Below are positions 1 through 8,316 of a stretch of DNA of 64,000 nt, piece by piece. The notes beneath the pieces were generated by a model. That model was not told the DNA's origin, searched no databases, and saw only the letters and a program-made list of their open reading frames with translations. The position numbers were made by a program, and so were the translations under genes. The first letter of the stretch is position 1. Every line of letters starts with the position of its first letter. This DNA comes from Pseudoalteromonas rubra. Lineage in GTDB: Bacteria > Pseudomonadota > Gammaproteobacteria > Enterobacterales > Alteromonadaceae. The stretch lies in contig NZ_AHCD03000043.1 in assembly GCF_000238295.3 (NCBI RefSeq), positions 62,001 to 126,000 of the forward strand, given 5' to 3'.

Positions 1-1
1 C

Positions 2-2023
2 AAGCCGCTGCAATCTGAAATACAGGAGCAGAGTGTCCAGATCAGTGGCTCGGTGCAGGCTGGCTGGGATGTCGAACTGTATCACAATGGTTTGCTGGTT
101 GCGCAGCAACTTCAGGTCCAAACGGGCCGATATGATTTTGACCGTATCCCGTTGTATTTTGGTAGTAATCAGTTTGAGCTGTTCAAGTATGGGCCACAAG
201 GGCAGGTTGAGCGTGAGCAGCGCAGCTATTTTGTTGAGGGTACCGGACTGAAAAATGGTCAGGGTTACTTTGATGTGTCGGTCACCGACAGCGGCAGCAC
301 AATATTAAACAATGACTTTGCCCCGACAACGCAATCAGGCTGGCATTTTCATGGTCGTTATGACCTGGGCCTGTCTGACACTATGTCAGTCTATGCGGGT
401 ATCGCTCAGGCGCTGTCGAATGAAGCGCTTATTGAGCGCACAGTCACGACTGGTGGCACGTTAAGCTTGTGGAAAAAAATGCTGCTCAACCTGGATTTAT
501 CCCACGACAGTGAGTCTCAGCACCGGGCCAGATTCAGTGCCAGAACTGAATGGGCAGGGCAGGCCATCAGTGCGGGCTGGCAGACACAGCGCCGATTGCT
601 CGACACCTCACAAGCGAACGATGAACACCGTGATACCCGGGGGCTGTATATGCGTATGTCGGGCATGTTTGATGTCCTGAATAAGCAGCTATCATATCAA
701 AATCAGGTGCAATGGAATCGCACCGATCAGAATACGGAATATACTTTGCTGACCAATCGATTGAGTCTCTCTCTGGGTCGTGTGAATGTCAGTAATCAGG
801 TGCAATGGCAATCAAATAATGCTGATGCTGACCATTCAACGTCGGGCCAGTTGAGATTTCAGACCCGCTTGGGGCGTATATTTGGTCGTCTGATTTTTGA
901 TTATGACTTGCACCCATATAGCGAATTGATTGCCTATGAAACGCGTTTTTATCGCAGCTTAAATGAGCAATTTAACGTTGAGTTGAGTTTCAAAGAGACG
1001 CTTGAAACTGATTATCAGAAAGGTGAACTGGGCTTGAACTGGCGAGGCGACAAAATTCGTTTGAACAGTCAGCTCAGTTACGACAGTTACGATGAATGGG
1101 AAGTGGGGATAAATGGGCAGTTCAGTTTTGGTTATCACCCACAAAGTGAACAGCTGTTGTTCAGCCAGCGACGATTAGCCAGTAATGGCGCGGTGCTGGT
1201 CAAGGTCTATGTGGATCATAATGCCAATGGTGTGTTTGACGAGTCAGATGAAGTGGTACCCGAAGTCAGAGTAAGGGCATTGCAAAACTATATGCAGGGC
1301 ACCACCGACGAACAGGGGCTGGTGTTACTCAGTGGGATGCCGGTGAATCAAAAAACCGATATGGTGATTGATACTGACAGTCTAGAGATGCCTTTTGTCA
1401 TCCCTGCGATTGAAGGAATGGCGATAACCCCACGGCGAGGTTTTGTTGAATATTTGGAGCTGCCTTTGGTCAATACCAGTGAAATAGAGGGGGTCGTTTA
1501 CCAGCAAACCGAGACTGAAAATGCCCCTGTGCCCTACGCCGATGTGACTTTGCTGGATGAACACGGCGCACAGGTTGCACACACTCAGGCTGCGTATGAC
1601 GGATATTATGTGTTCACAGATATTAAGCCTGGTCGTTATCGGGCGCAGGTTGCCAATGCCGCCAGGCGCGGACTGACACACAGCGAGCATGTGGAAGTGG
1701 CGCTGTCACAACAGGGGGATGTGCTGGTGGAAGTTGACTTGCAGCTGGCACCTCAGTCAACCCAGAATATTACGGTACTCTCTGCCGGACGCTTTACCTC
1801 GCTGCCGGTATTAAAAACCTACGCTATGTTACTGCGCCAGCGACATCATCAATTGATCACTGACCCCCCATTTTATCTCTTTGACGACAAGGCCGAGACT
1901 TACATGTTGGGTATTGCATTTACGCAAAATGGCGCTGATACAGCACAACTGAAACAACGTTGTAATGCATTGCAAACAGCGGGCGTGCCGTGTCAGCTTG
2001 AACACACAGAATTAAAACAATAA
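2..2023 (+). CDS. Usher-like outer-membrane barrel protein, 5' end outside window
   Basis: The reading frame is open to the window edge, so the N-terminus is missing; the first visible GTG (53) is probably internal. The visible part starts with an E-set-like segment (VELYHNG, then FGSNQFELFKYGPQGQ), typical of usher-type and related surface proteins. About 300 residues of alternating polar/aromatic strands follow, as in an outer-membrane beta-barrel. Next come a DxNxxGxFD motif (DHNANGVFDESDE) and two carboxypeptidase-regulatory-like beta domains. The last ~80 residues resemble a SPOR domain. It lies 12 bp upstream of a SPOR lipoprotein and leads an operon with three FlgO-family lipoproteins. 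An outer-membrane surface or secretion role is inferred; the exact family (alternate usher or orphan barrel) is not settled. Confidence 0.7.
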   Translation, partial: KPLQSEIQEQSVQISGSVQAGWDVELYHNGLLVAQQLQVQTGRYDFDRIPLYFGSNQFELFKYGPQGQVEREQRSYFVEGTGLKNGQGYFDVSVTDSGSTILNNDFAPTTQSGWHFHGRYDLGLSDTMSVYAGIAQALSNEALIERTVTTGGTLSLWKKMLLNLDLSHDSESQHRARFSARTEWAGQAISAGWQTQRRLLDTSQANDEHRDTRGLYMRMSGMFDVLNKQLSYQNQVQWNRTDQNTEYTLLTNRLSLSLGRVNVSNQVQWQSNNADADHSTSGQLRFQTRLGRIFGRLIFDYDLHPYSELIAYETRFYRSLNEQFNVELSFKETLETDYQKGELGLNWRGDKIRLNSQLSYDSYDEWEVGINGQFSFGYHPQSEQLLFSQRRLASNGAVLVKVYVDHNANGVFDESDEVVPEVRVRALQNYMQGTTDEQGLVLLSGMPVNQKTDMVIDTDSLEMPFVIPAIEGMAITPRRGFVEYLELPLVNTSEIEGVVYQQTETENAPVPYADVTLLDEHGAQVAHTQAAYDGYYVFTDIKPGRYRAQVANAARRGLTHSEHVEVALSQQGDVLVEVDLQLAPQSTQNITVLSAGRFTSLPVLKTYAMLLRQRHHQLITDPPFYLFDDKAETYMLGIAFTQNGADTAQLKQRCNALQTAGVPCQLEHTELKQ

Positions 2024-2035
2024 AGGGAGCGAGCT

Positions 2036-2719
2036 ATGAAGTTATTACCTTACCTGGTATGGCCTTTGCTGGGCTTGATCAGTGGATGCGCCAGTAATAG
2101 TCAGGATGATCAGCGACTGGCCGAATTAGCGCAGCAACTCACGCAGTTGAATGCAGAAGTACAACAGATGAAGCAAAGTATTGCGCAGTGGCAGCAGGTG
2201 GCGCCACAGGTTAATGAGTTGCTGACCATTGAGCAGGACCTTGACTTGTTAAGCACACAGTTGCAGCTGGCACTGACCCCAGGTCAGCGACAGTCTGAGG
2301 TAATGGTCGCCCAGGTGAGCAAACCGCCGGGCATTGTCGAGCAGCGCCTGACTGTCTCGACGCCGTCTATAGACGGGTCAGAAGTCAACGCGCCAGAGCA
2401 AGTGCCTGTAGAGAAAACTACCGCTGAACAGCGGTTGGTCGTAGCAGACAAAAAGGCTGAATTTGCAGTACAACTGGCTGCTACCAGAAAGCAAAGCCAG
2501 CTAAAAACCGTTCACCAACGTCTGCTAAAAGACTATCCGCCGTTGCGGCAGCATCCGGTTAATGTTGAGCAAGTGGAGGTCCGTGGGCAACGGTATTTTC
2601 GGCTGAAACTTGGTGCGTTTGCAAATAAGGCGCAAGGGCAGGCGTTGTGCGCTGAACTCAGACCATTTCACCCACAGTGTTTGTTAAGTCACTACACAGA
2701 CAATCCGATCACGCTATAG
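2036..2719 (+). CDS. SPOR-domain lipoprotein with coiled coil
   Basis: A signal peptide ends in a lipobox (LISGC, Cys at about 18). A Gln/Leu-rich stretch at about residues 28-85 reads as a coiled coil. A low-complexity linker follows, then a C-terminal SPOR-like domain at about 140-225 (FAVQLAATRK, YFRLKLGAFANKAQGQALC). SPOR domains usually bind denuded glycan strands of peptidoglycan. The gene follows the barrel gene by 12 bp with a good ribosome site (GGGAGCG), so the two are co-transcribed. An anchor or chaperone role between outer membrane and wall for the barrel is inference. Confidence 0.75.
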   Translation: MKLLPYLVWPLLGLISGCASNSQDDQRLAELAQQLTQLNAEVQQMKQSIAQWQQVAPQVNELLTIEQDLDLLSTQLQLALTPGQRQSEVMVAQVSKPPGIVEQRLTVSTPSIDGSEVNAPEQVPVEKTTAEQRLVVADKKAEFAVQLAATRKQSQLKTVHQRLLKDYPPLRQHPVNVEQVEVRGQRYFRLKLGAFANKAQGQALCAELRPFHPQCLLSHYTDNPITL

Positions 2720-2787
2720 GATGTCCCTAAACTGCATTATGGATCGCTTCTTGCATTTGTCTCGTCAAATAGAGAGAGGTGATCATT

Positions 2788-3384
2788 ATGCAACTTCCTG
2801 CCGTGATAGTCGCACTGGCCCTGTCGGTGCTGCTCAGTGGCTGCGCTGGAATAATGAAAGCGCAGGAACAAGACAAGGTGGAGCAAGCGCCCCCCTTGCC
2901 GACATTACATCAGTATATGGGGCAACTTGCTGCCGCTTTGGGGGAACATAGTCGCCCGCTTAAGCCCGGCGCAACAGTCGCGGTGACGAGTTTTTATCTT
3001 GCTGACCAGCTGGGTAACGCGCTTGCGAGCAACCAGGGGAGTGGACTAAGCACTCAGGTTCAGGAAAGCCTGATCAGCTATGTAACGCAAATGGGGCTGG
3101 AAGTGGTAGAGTTTCGGTTACAACGCACTTTAACTTTGTCGGATAGTGCCGATAACCTATTAAACCGTGATATAGCGTTGTTGCGAGAACGTCATAAATT
3201 TGACCTCGCGCTAACGGGCACCATCAGTGAAAGCCATGACCATTACACGATCAATGCGCGATTGATCACTATGCTTGATAGCCGCACTGCATCCGCTGCG
3301 ACCATCTCTGTGCCCAAAGCGGTACTGTGGGGGGATGAAAAAGCCCAAATGCGAGACGGCAAGTTACATCGCGGCCAGTATTAG
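2788..3384 (+). CDS. FlgO-family outer-membrane lipoprotein (copy 1)
   Basis: The lipoprotein signal has lipobox LLSGC. A FlgO-like domain follows (VAVTSFYLADQLGNALASN, then a VVEFRL strand and a conserved ALTGTISE...INARLI segment). FlgO proteins are outer-membrane lipoproteins needed for normal flagella in Vibrio. The start is taken at ATG 2788, eight bases after GAGAGG; an in-frame GTG at 2779 is less likely. This copy is the most divergent of three tandem paralogues: it lacks the VTxxGDFVFSRD segment seen in the next two, having LTLSDSADNLLNRD instead. Family membership is fairly sure; a flagellar role is not proven. Confidence 0.75.
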   Translation: MQLPAVIVALALSVLLSGCAGIMKAQEQDKVEQAPPLPTLHQYMGQLAAALGEHSRPLKPGATVAVTSFYLADQLGNALASNQGSGLSTQVQESLISYVTQMGLEVVEFRLQRTLTLSDSADNLLNRDIALLRERHKFDLALTGTISESHDHYTINARLITMLDSRTASAATISVPKAVLWGDEKAQMRDGKLHRGQY

Positions 3385-3395
3385 TGGAGACAAAG

Positions 3396-4049
3396 ATGAA
3401 AAAATCTGTGATAGCGCTTGTGTTACCTACCCTTACTTTGTTTGGGTGTGCACAGCTGGGCATGACAAAGCACCAGGAAACCACAGCGGCACCTGGCAAG
3501 TTTAGTGCTGCGGAGCAGTTTCAGGCGCACCCCAGAGGGGTGCAACAAATGACAGTATCACAACGTATGGCGGCCAAAAACGTGACGCATTACGTACAAA
3601 AGCTGATGCAAGACATGGTCAGTAATGTGAAATACATTAATGACCAGACACCGGTAGCGGTATCGAGCTTTGTCTTTTTAGATGAAGATTTTAATCATGC
3701 TACCTTGTTGGGAAATCAGATTGCCGAAAGCTTCATACACGAGCTGCACAACTTTGGCGTGCCGGTCATCGATTTTAAAACAACGGACTTTATGCGAGTC
3801 ACCAAACATGGTGATTTCATTTTCAGCCGTGATTTTTTAGAGCTGTCTGATGAGTTGCCGTTTAAATACGTGATGGCAGGCACACTGTCGCATCACCAGG
3901 GCGGGATCTTAGTCAACGCCCGGATAGTGGGCATGCAAAGCAAAATGGTGGTTGGTACAGCACAAGGGTTTTTACCTCAGGCAGTAGTGAATGCGTTGAG
4001 AGACGGTGCGATCCACGACGGGATCCGGTTACAAAGAGCGGGTGAGTGA
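3396..4049 (+). CDS. FlgO-family outer-membrane lipoprotein (copy 2)
   Basis: Signal peptide with lipobox LFGC. The FlgO-like core reads VAVSSFVFLDEDFNHATLLG, then GVPVIDFKTTDF, a VTKHGDFIFSRD motif, and VMAGTLSHHQGGILVNARIV. The start is set at ATG 3396 behind GTGGAGA; the upstream in-frame GTG (3384) lies inside that ribosome site. It begins 11 bp after copy 1 ends and its stop touches the start of copy 3, so the three form one transcript. It resembles copy 3 more than copy 1. Best description: surface lipoprotein of the FlgO family, possibly flagellar-sheath or appendage related. Confidence 0.78.
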   Translation: MKKSVIALVLPTLTLFGCAQLGMTKHQETTAAPGKFSAAEQFQAHPRGVQQMTVSQRMAAKNVTHYVQKLMQDMVSNVKYINDQTPVAVSSFVFLDEDFNHATLLGNQIAESFIHELHNFGVPVIDFKTTDFMRVTKHGDFIFSRDFLELSDELPFKYVMAGTLSHHQGGILVNARIVGMQSKMVVGTAQGFLPQAVVNALRDGAIHDGIRLQRAGE

Positions 4050-4051
4050 TC

Positions 4052-4711
4052 ATGAAAACACGCATTCTGAGTGGCTTAACGCTGTCGGTCGTGATGTTGA
4101 GTGGCTGCCAGATGATGGGCAGTCAACCCGCCTCGCCAACAGTGACGACCACTGCCATGACGCCTAAAGTGGCTAAATTTCGTGAAATAGAAGTGCTGTA
4201 CGAGGCTTTGGAAGAGCAGGCGCCAGAAGCTGAAAATCCGGTTGACCCGGGGTTTGTGAGCGAGCGACATCGTAAACAGGTCGCCAACTACGCATCTCAG
4301 ATAGCGCTGGAGTTGTCTGACTCTTTGCTGGGTGTACACCCTCATTCGGTGGCGGTGACGAGCTTTGTGAGTTTTGATGATACGCTGCGAAGCAGCAACC
4401 AGTTGGGTAATCAGCTGTCTGAGAACCTGATCCATGCTTTTCAGAAGCTCGGCTACGCGGCGCTGGATTTTAAGTCACTGCAACAGATCCAGGTCACGCG
4501 CAGCGGTGATTTCGTTTTTTCACGGGATAGCAGAGCCTTACCGGGTAAACCCGACCCCAGTCATGTGCTCTCTGGCACGATGATCTATCGTGATCGGGGT
4601 GTTGAGGTCAATGCACGCTTGCTGGACTTTGAAAGCCGTCTCGTTGTTGCTAGCTGCATGGTGACGATACCTTATTTTGTACTGGATTCAGGCGCAACCG
4701 CGTCCAGATAG
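4052..4711 (+). CDS. FlgO-family outer-membrane lipoprotein (copy 3)
   Basis: Lipobox MLSGC near residue 20. The core segments are VAVTSFVSFDDTLRSSNQLG, ALDFKSLQQI, VTRSGDFVFSRDSRAL, and VLSGTMIYRDRGVEVNARLL. An in-frame GTG at 4046 overlaps the stop of copy 2 by four bases and is an alternative start. The NQLGNQLSENLIHAFQKLG helix is the closest of the three to Vibrio FlgO as I remember it, so this may be the true FlgO and the others duplicates. It is the last gene of the operon; the tRNA-Arg gene follows 130 bp later. Confidence 0.78.
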   Translation: MKTRILSGLTLSVVMLSGCQMMGSQPASPTVTTTAMTPKVAKFREIEVLYEALEEQAPEAENPVDPGFVSERHRKQVANYASQIALELSDSLLGVHPHSVAVTSFVSFDDTLRSSNQLGNQLSENLIHAFQKLGYAALDFKSLQQIQVTRSGDFVFSRDSRALPGKPDPSHVLSGTMIYRDRGVEVNARLLDFESRLVVASCMVTIPYFVLDSGATASR

Positions 4712-4840
4712 CCATTTAACGGCAAAGCGCTGATTTCGCCTTTGTCGTTACTTACCCTCTATAAAAAATCATGTAATTTTATTAAGAATCAAATGGTTGA
4801 CCAATTAACCGAAAACGCTTAGTATTTTTCGCAACGCTCA

Positions 4841-4915
4841 GGCCTCTTAGTTAAATGGATATAACAGTCCCCTCCTAAGGGATAGTTGCAGGTTCGATTC
4901 CTGCAGGGGCCGCCA
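4841..4915 (+). tRNA. tRNA-Arg (CCT anticodon)
   Basis: A 75-base cloverleaf with encoded CCA. The acceptor is GGCCTCT pairing AGGGGCC (one G-T). The anticodon stem is GTCCC/GGGAT around loop CTCCTAA, giving anticodon CCT at 4874-4876. The T arm is GCAGG-TTCGATT-CCTGC. It sits alone between the FlgO-family operon and convergent flgT. tRNA genes are common island targets, but I see no integrase or duplicated 3' end here. Confidence 0.92.
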
Positions 4916-5081
4916 GCTTATTCTCTATTAATCAACGATTTAATAAAGCCCTCCCGCTGTTAAACGTCTCCAAAATAGTATAAAAATCTATCATTTTTAG
5001 AAAAATGGATTAAAGAATGGTATCAACAATTCCCTTAGTGGAGATGTGACCCATGGCTGATGTTTTGTTTATGGTTACCGT

Positions 5082-6272
5082 CTACAGCGCAAAGTCTTCC
5101 TGCTTTTGTACCATGACTTCCACCAAATCATTGATCTGAATATTATTCAGCGGACGTTTTGAGATGTTTTCGGCGATCGCATTTTGTGCATTCACCTGAG
5201 TGACACGCACCTGATTCAGTGTTTTGATACTCTGTGCAAAAAACTGGTTGGTCGCGCTTTGCATATCCCGGCGATGAGAAATCGTCAGCAACTGGCCGAT
5301 CTCAATCCCATGGTTGCTGCCCAGATTGATCACCAGCTTGCCCTGCTCGCGATGTAAAATTTTGCCTCTGCTGGGCAAACAGGACAGGGCTGAGTCTAGA
5401 TCCTGTGCCACGCTGTTAAAAACGCTCTGGATCTGTTTGGCATAATTGGTACGCCAGAAGGTGTCGCTATAGACGTCAACAATCTTGGTCTTTTCGTAAG
5501 GCCAGACGCCACTGACAGCATAATGCTTTTGCCACACTTTATCCCGGGTAAGGGCATCGAATGCGACAAAATCGATTTTAAAGCTGCGCACGTATTCCTC
5601 ATCCTGCCAGAATGCATAATCATCATTCATTTGCTCCCCGGCAGCGACGTCTGTGATCTGGCTCATCAGCACATACTGACTATTACTTAGCGTGGTCAAA
5701 GAGTCGATCAGTTGCTCATCATATTCAAACCGCTGAGTGAAAAAGGGTCGGGCGTTGATCGCATGATCCAGATAAGGAATGGGTTTCACGGTCAGTTTGC
5801 GTTGTGCCAGGGTATGATACAGTCGTTCGCTGGTGGCCTTGGCAATGTCAAAAATTTGACCCAGGCGTGCCTGGTGGGGCTGAATGAGCTGGCTTTGCGT
5901 GATGGTCACTTGTTTCGCAACGGCGGCTTGTGTGCATTGTTCCAGCTTGGGGAAAATATCCAGGTGCAAAGTCACACTGACGATACCATCTTGTTTTTGT
6001 TCGGATACCAGATTGATCTGCTGGATCTCGCCATGACTTTTAATCTTGATCTGATCTTGTGTTAACACCCCGTCAGCCAGTGTCTGGACACTGGATACGG
6101 TCGCACCGGAGAAGATCAGCGCCTGCGTAATGGCATCCTGCACGGCTTCTTGTCGTGCTTCGGCCATGTCTTCGGTGTGGGCATTGGCATAGCCTGTGAC
6201 TTCAAACCACTCTGCACTGGCCCCAAAACTGGCGGTAGCCAGTAACACACTCATAATACGCGACAATTTCAT
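5082..6272 (-). CDS. flgT: Flagellar assembly protein FlgT
   Basis: Signal peptide of about 20 residues (cleavage after GASA), then EWFEVTGYANA and a helix rich in AREAVQDAITQAL, the usual FlgT N-terminal domain. A middle domain (about 100-280) and a C-terminal beta domain with KLVINLGSNHGIEIGQLL follow. At 396 residues it is close to the family length. FlgT is a periplasmic part of the H ring around the basal body in Vibrio and relatives; it recruits MotX and stabilises the outer ring. It is divergent from flgP with a near-perfect sigma-54 promoter about 40 bp upstream of the start. Confidence 0.92.
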   Translation of the reverse strand: MKLSRIMSVLLATASFGASAEWFEVTGYANAHTEDMAEARQEAVQDAITQALIFSGATVSSVQTLADGVLTQDQIKIKSHGEIQQINLVSEQKQDGIVSVTLHLDIFPKLEQCTQAAVAKQVTITQSQLIQPHQARLGQIFDIAKATSERLYHTLAQRKLTVKPIPYLDHAINARPFFTQRFEYDEQLIDSLTTLSNSQYVLMSQITDVAAGEQMNDDYAFWQDEEYVRSFKIDFVAFDALTRDKVWQKHYAVSGVWPYEKTKIVDVYSDTFWRTNYAKQIQSVFNSVAQDLDSALSCLPSRGKILHREQGKLVINLGSNHGIEIGQLLTISHRRDMQSATNQFFAQSIKTLNQVRVTQVNAQNAIAENISKRPLNNIQINDLVEVMVQKQEDFAL

Positions 6273-6313
6273 GACTTTATTACCGAACTGATTGCAAATC
6301 TCTGTTCTAACTC

Positions 6314-6330
6314 AGCAAGTCCCGTGCCAA
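6314..6330 (-). promoter_or_regulatory. Sigma-54 promoter for flgT
   Basis: On the minus strand the sequence is TTGGCACGGGACTTGCT, matching the RpoN consensus TTGGCACG-N4-TTGCW at every fixed base. The GC element is about 43 bp from the flgT start. Class II/III polar-flagellar genes of this group are commonly RpoN/FlrC dependent. Confidence 0.85.
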
Positions 6331-6335
6331 TGGTG

Positions 6336-6352
6336 TTGGCAAGGTTTGTGCA
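6336..6352 (+). promoter_or_regulatory. Sigma-54 promoter candidate for flgP
   Basis: TTGGCAAGGTTTGTGCA has the invariant GG and GC with ten bases between them and only two departures from the RpoN consensus. It lies 56 bp upstream of the flgP start and five bases from the oppositely oriented flgT promoter. Confidence 0.65.
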
Positions 6353-6407
6353 TATAGATTGCATACTTGATGATATGGCCAATGGGCCACACAGAGGAGT
6401 CTCCCCT

Positions 6408-6902
6408 ATGAATCAGTTTAGAGTGCTTTGGCATCAACGGGTAGTCAGCCTGATCAAGTCCTGTGCTGTTGCAACGGTACTGGGGCTGGCAGGATGTAGC
6501 TCTATCATAGACAAACATGTTGAATACAGTTATGTAAAACCCGATTCTTACCCAGTCCTCAAGGCCGTTGGCTATGCTCCTTTGAGTTCACAGCCAGGCA
6601 GCAGTGACAGTGAAAAAATGCTGATGGCCATTAAAGTATCCAAACTGGAAGCTTACCGTGAGTTGGCTGAACAGGTATATGGCCACAGATTAAGTGCCAG
6701 TACGACGGTACAGGGGGCTGTGGCGCAAAATGATGGATTACGCAGCCAGGTGCAGGGTCTTATCCGTGGCGCTAAGGTTATGAAGAGCTATGCGGTTGGG
6801 GATATTTACACCACTGAGCTGGAGCTGGATATGAAGCGTGTTTACGATTTGTATATTGGTGAGGTTAAGCCACGCAAGGTGGAGCGGGTAACGTATTACT
6901 GA
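6408..6902 (+). CDS. flgP: Flagellar outer-membrane lipoprotein FlgP
   Basis: The 164-residue lipoprotein has lipobox GLAGC (Cys30). An LPP20-like FlgP core follows: VLKAVGYAPLSSQ, a SKLEAYRELAEQVYG helix, and LIRGAKVMKSYAVGDIYTTE. The start is ATG 6408 with ribosome site AGAGGAG; the open frame extends upstream, but that part overlaps the promoter. In Vibrio and Campylobacter FlgP forms an outer-membrane-associated basal disk or ring and is needed for motility. It is divergent from flgT. In Vibrio flgO directly precedes flgP; here FlgO-like genes sit on the far side of flgT. Confidence 0.92.
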   Translation: MNQFRVLWHQRVVSLIKSCAVATVLGLAGCSSIIDKHVEYSYVKPDSYPVLKAVGYAPLSSQPGSSDSEKMLMAIKVSKLEAYRELAEQVYGHRLSASTTVQGAVAQNDGLRSQVQGLIRGAKVMKSYAVGDIYTTELELDMKRVYDLYIGEVKPRKVERVTYY

Positions 6903-7033
6903 GCACAGCTTAGTCAATAAAACCGGCAAATTATGTCCTTTGCTTTCAGTGTGCCTTCAATTTATACTGTTTAAATATACACACTACCTCAGCGTGACTG
7001 GGGTGGATGGTCAGGTCAATAGGAGGTTTGTCG

Positions 7034-7525
7034 GTGCTGGACCCGAGAAATGAAGCTCAAAAAGTGCTTAGTCGTTTATGGTGTGACAGCCAGTTTCCGG
7101 TTGATCCTGTCACTATCTGTAAGTCACTGGGGCTGGAAGTTGTTGAGATGGCGTTGCCGGATAAAGTGTCCGGGGCATTGATCAAAGAAGCCGGCGTCGA
7201 TCCTGTTATCGTGCTGCATCAGGACGATCATTTAAATCGCAAGCGGTTTAGCTGTGCCCATGAGCTTGGTCATTATATTTCTCGCATCGAGTCTGACAAC
7301 ACTGATAAAGAATACGAATATATCGACCTTAGAGGACCGAGCGCGTCAACCGGCGAAGATGAAGAAGAAGTGTTTGCCAATCAGTTCGCTGCAAACTTGC
7401 TGATGCCCAATGAAGAAGTAAAAAGGTTGCATCGTAAGAAAGTTGCCCATTTTGAGATGGCCATTCATTTTGGTGTTTCTGTTGAAGCCCTTAAATATAA
7501 GCTCAATGCGCTGGAGCTGTTGTAA
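7034..7525 (+). CDS. ImmA/IrrE-family metallopeptidase
   Basis: The 163-residue protein carries the HEXXH zinc motif (CAHELGHYI) and a downstream E in the EEVFANQFAANLLMP helix, the hallmark of ImmA/IrrE (COG2856) proteases. GTG 7034 is chosen as start because AGGAGG sits seven bases before it. ImmA-type proteases cleave repressors of mobile elements or stress regulons, and many are paired with an XRE partner. Here no XRE gene is adjacent. Instead the stop codon overlaps the start of a small membrane-protein gene (TAATG), so that product is the likely partner. The target is unknown. Confidence 0.85.
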   Translation: MLDPRNEAQKVLSRLWCDSQFPVDPVTICKSLGLEVVEMALPDKVSGALIKEAGVDPVIVLHQDDHLNRKRFSCAHELGHYISRIESDNTDKEYEYIDLRGPSASTGEDEEEVFANQFAANLLMPNEEVKRLHRKKVAHFEMAIHFGVSVEALKYKLNALELL

Positions 7526-7866
7526 TGACACAAAGCAGGGAAGCGCAAAAGGCAGAGCAGTCATCGTTTGCTGCGCAAATTAAGCATAACTTCAAAGAAA
7601 ACAAGTTCACCAATGTAGATCCCATGCAAGTTCAGAAGGTCAAAGATGCTGAGTCAGATCGAGGCCTGAAGCAGAAATATGCCTGGTGGTTTATCGGCAT
7701 TTTAGTCGTTCAGTTATTCATTATGAACTTAGTGCTCGTACTGGTGGGGATGGATAAATTGCACTTTGAGGAGTGGACACTTAATTTATATATGGCCGGG
7801 ACTCTGGCCGAAGTATTTGGTGTGATCCTGGTGATCACCAAAAACCTGTTTCCCACCAAGGCTTAG
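7525..7866 (+). CDS. Small two-TM membrane protein coupled to ImmA-like protease
   Basis: The 113-residue protein has a soluble, charged N-terminal ~50 residues followed by two predicted membrane helices (about 54-75, WWFIGILVVQLFIMNLVLVL, and about 88-108). Its ATG shares a base with the stop of the ImmA-like gene, implying translational coupling. I do not recognise the family. By context it could be a membrane-tethered substrate, sensor or regulator of the protease. Confidence 0.75.
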   Translation: MTQSREAQKAEQSSFAAQIKHNFKENKFTNVDPMQVQKVKDAESDRGLKQKYAWWFIGILVVQLFIMNLVLVLVGMDKLHFEEWTLNLYMAGTLAEVFGVILVITKNLFPTKA

Positions 7867-7880
7867 CCTAATCAGCTTGA

Positions 7881-8309
7881 TCAGGCTTTGAGGTTTTTAA
7901 CCAGCTCACCCATGTTAGATACCACACTGCCATCCTGACCATAGGTCATTGAGGTGGGCGCGCCAATCAAAATGTCTTTCAGCTCGCGCACGGTAAGTTG
8001 CGCCTGATGCGCTGCCTGTGCGTTCACGTCATTCTGTTTCTTACAGTGATACAGTAACGCTTTAACCTGCTCGGTTAAGGGGACTATCTCTTCATCGCTG
8101 AATGTGCTTTGCGGGTATTTGGAGAGGTCTTTGTCCAATTTTTGAAGCTGATTTAAGGTCGTGAGCTTAGTGCGCGCGATTTCTTTCAGGTTGTCTCCGT
8201 TGCGAGAAGCAAGCGCCTCAAGTTCATCATCCAGAAGCTGGGTCAGAGCTTCCAGAAGATTAATTTGCGCTGTTAGCTGGTGGGCACACAGTGCCGTTTG
8301 GTCGTCCAC
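7881..8309 (-). CDS. flgN: Flagellar export chaperone FlgN
   Basis: The 142-residue, mostly helical protein has the FlgN pattern: a long N-terminal helix (INLLEALTQLLDDELEALAS), the LKEIARTKLTTLNQLQKLD segment, and a C-terminal tail ending SVVSNMGELVKNLKA. FlgN chaperones hook-associated proteins FlgK and FlgL to the export gate. It lies 7 bp after flgM on the same strand, as in most polar-flagellate gammaproteobacteria. Confidence 0.88.
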   Translation of the reverse strand: MDDQTALCAHQLTAQINLLEALTQLLDDELEALASRNGDNLKEIARTKLTTLNQLQKLDKDLSKYPQSTFSDEEIVPLTEQVKALLYHCKKQNDVNAQAAHQAQLTVRELKDILIGAPTSMTYGQDGSVVSNMGELVKNLKA

Positions 8310-8316
8310 TTATACT

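Noticed and set aside
4841..4915. tRNA-Arg as an island attachment site
   Set aside because: No integrase, no second copy of the tRNA 3' end seen nearby.
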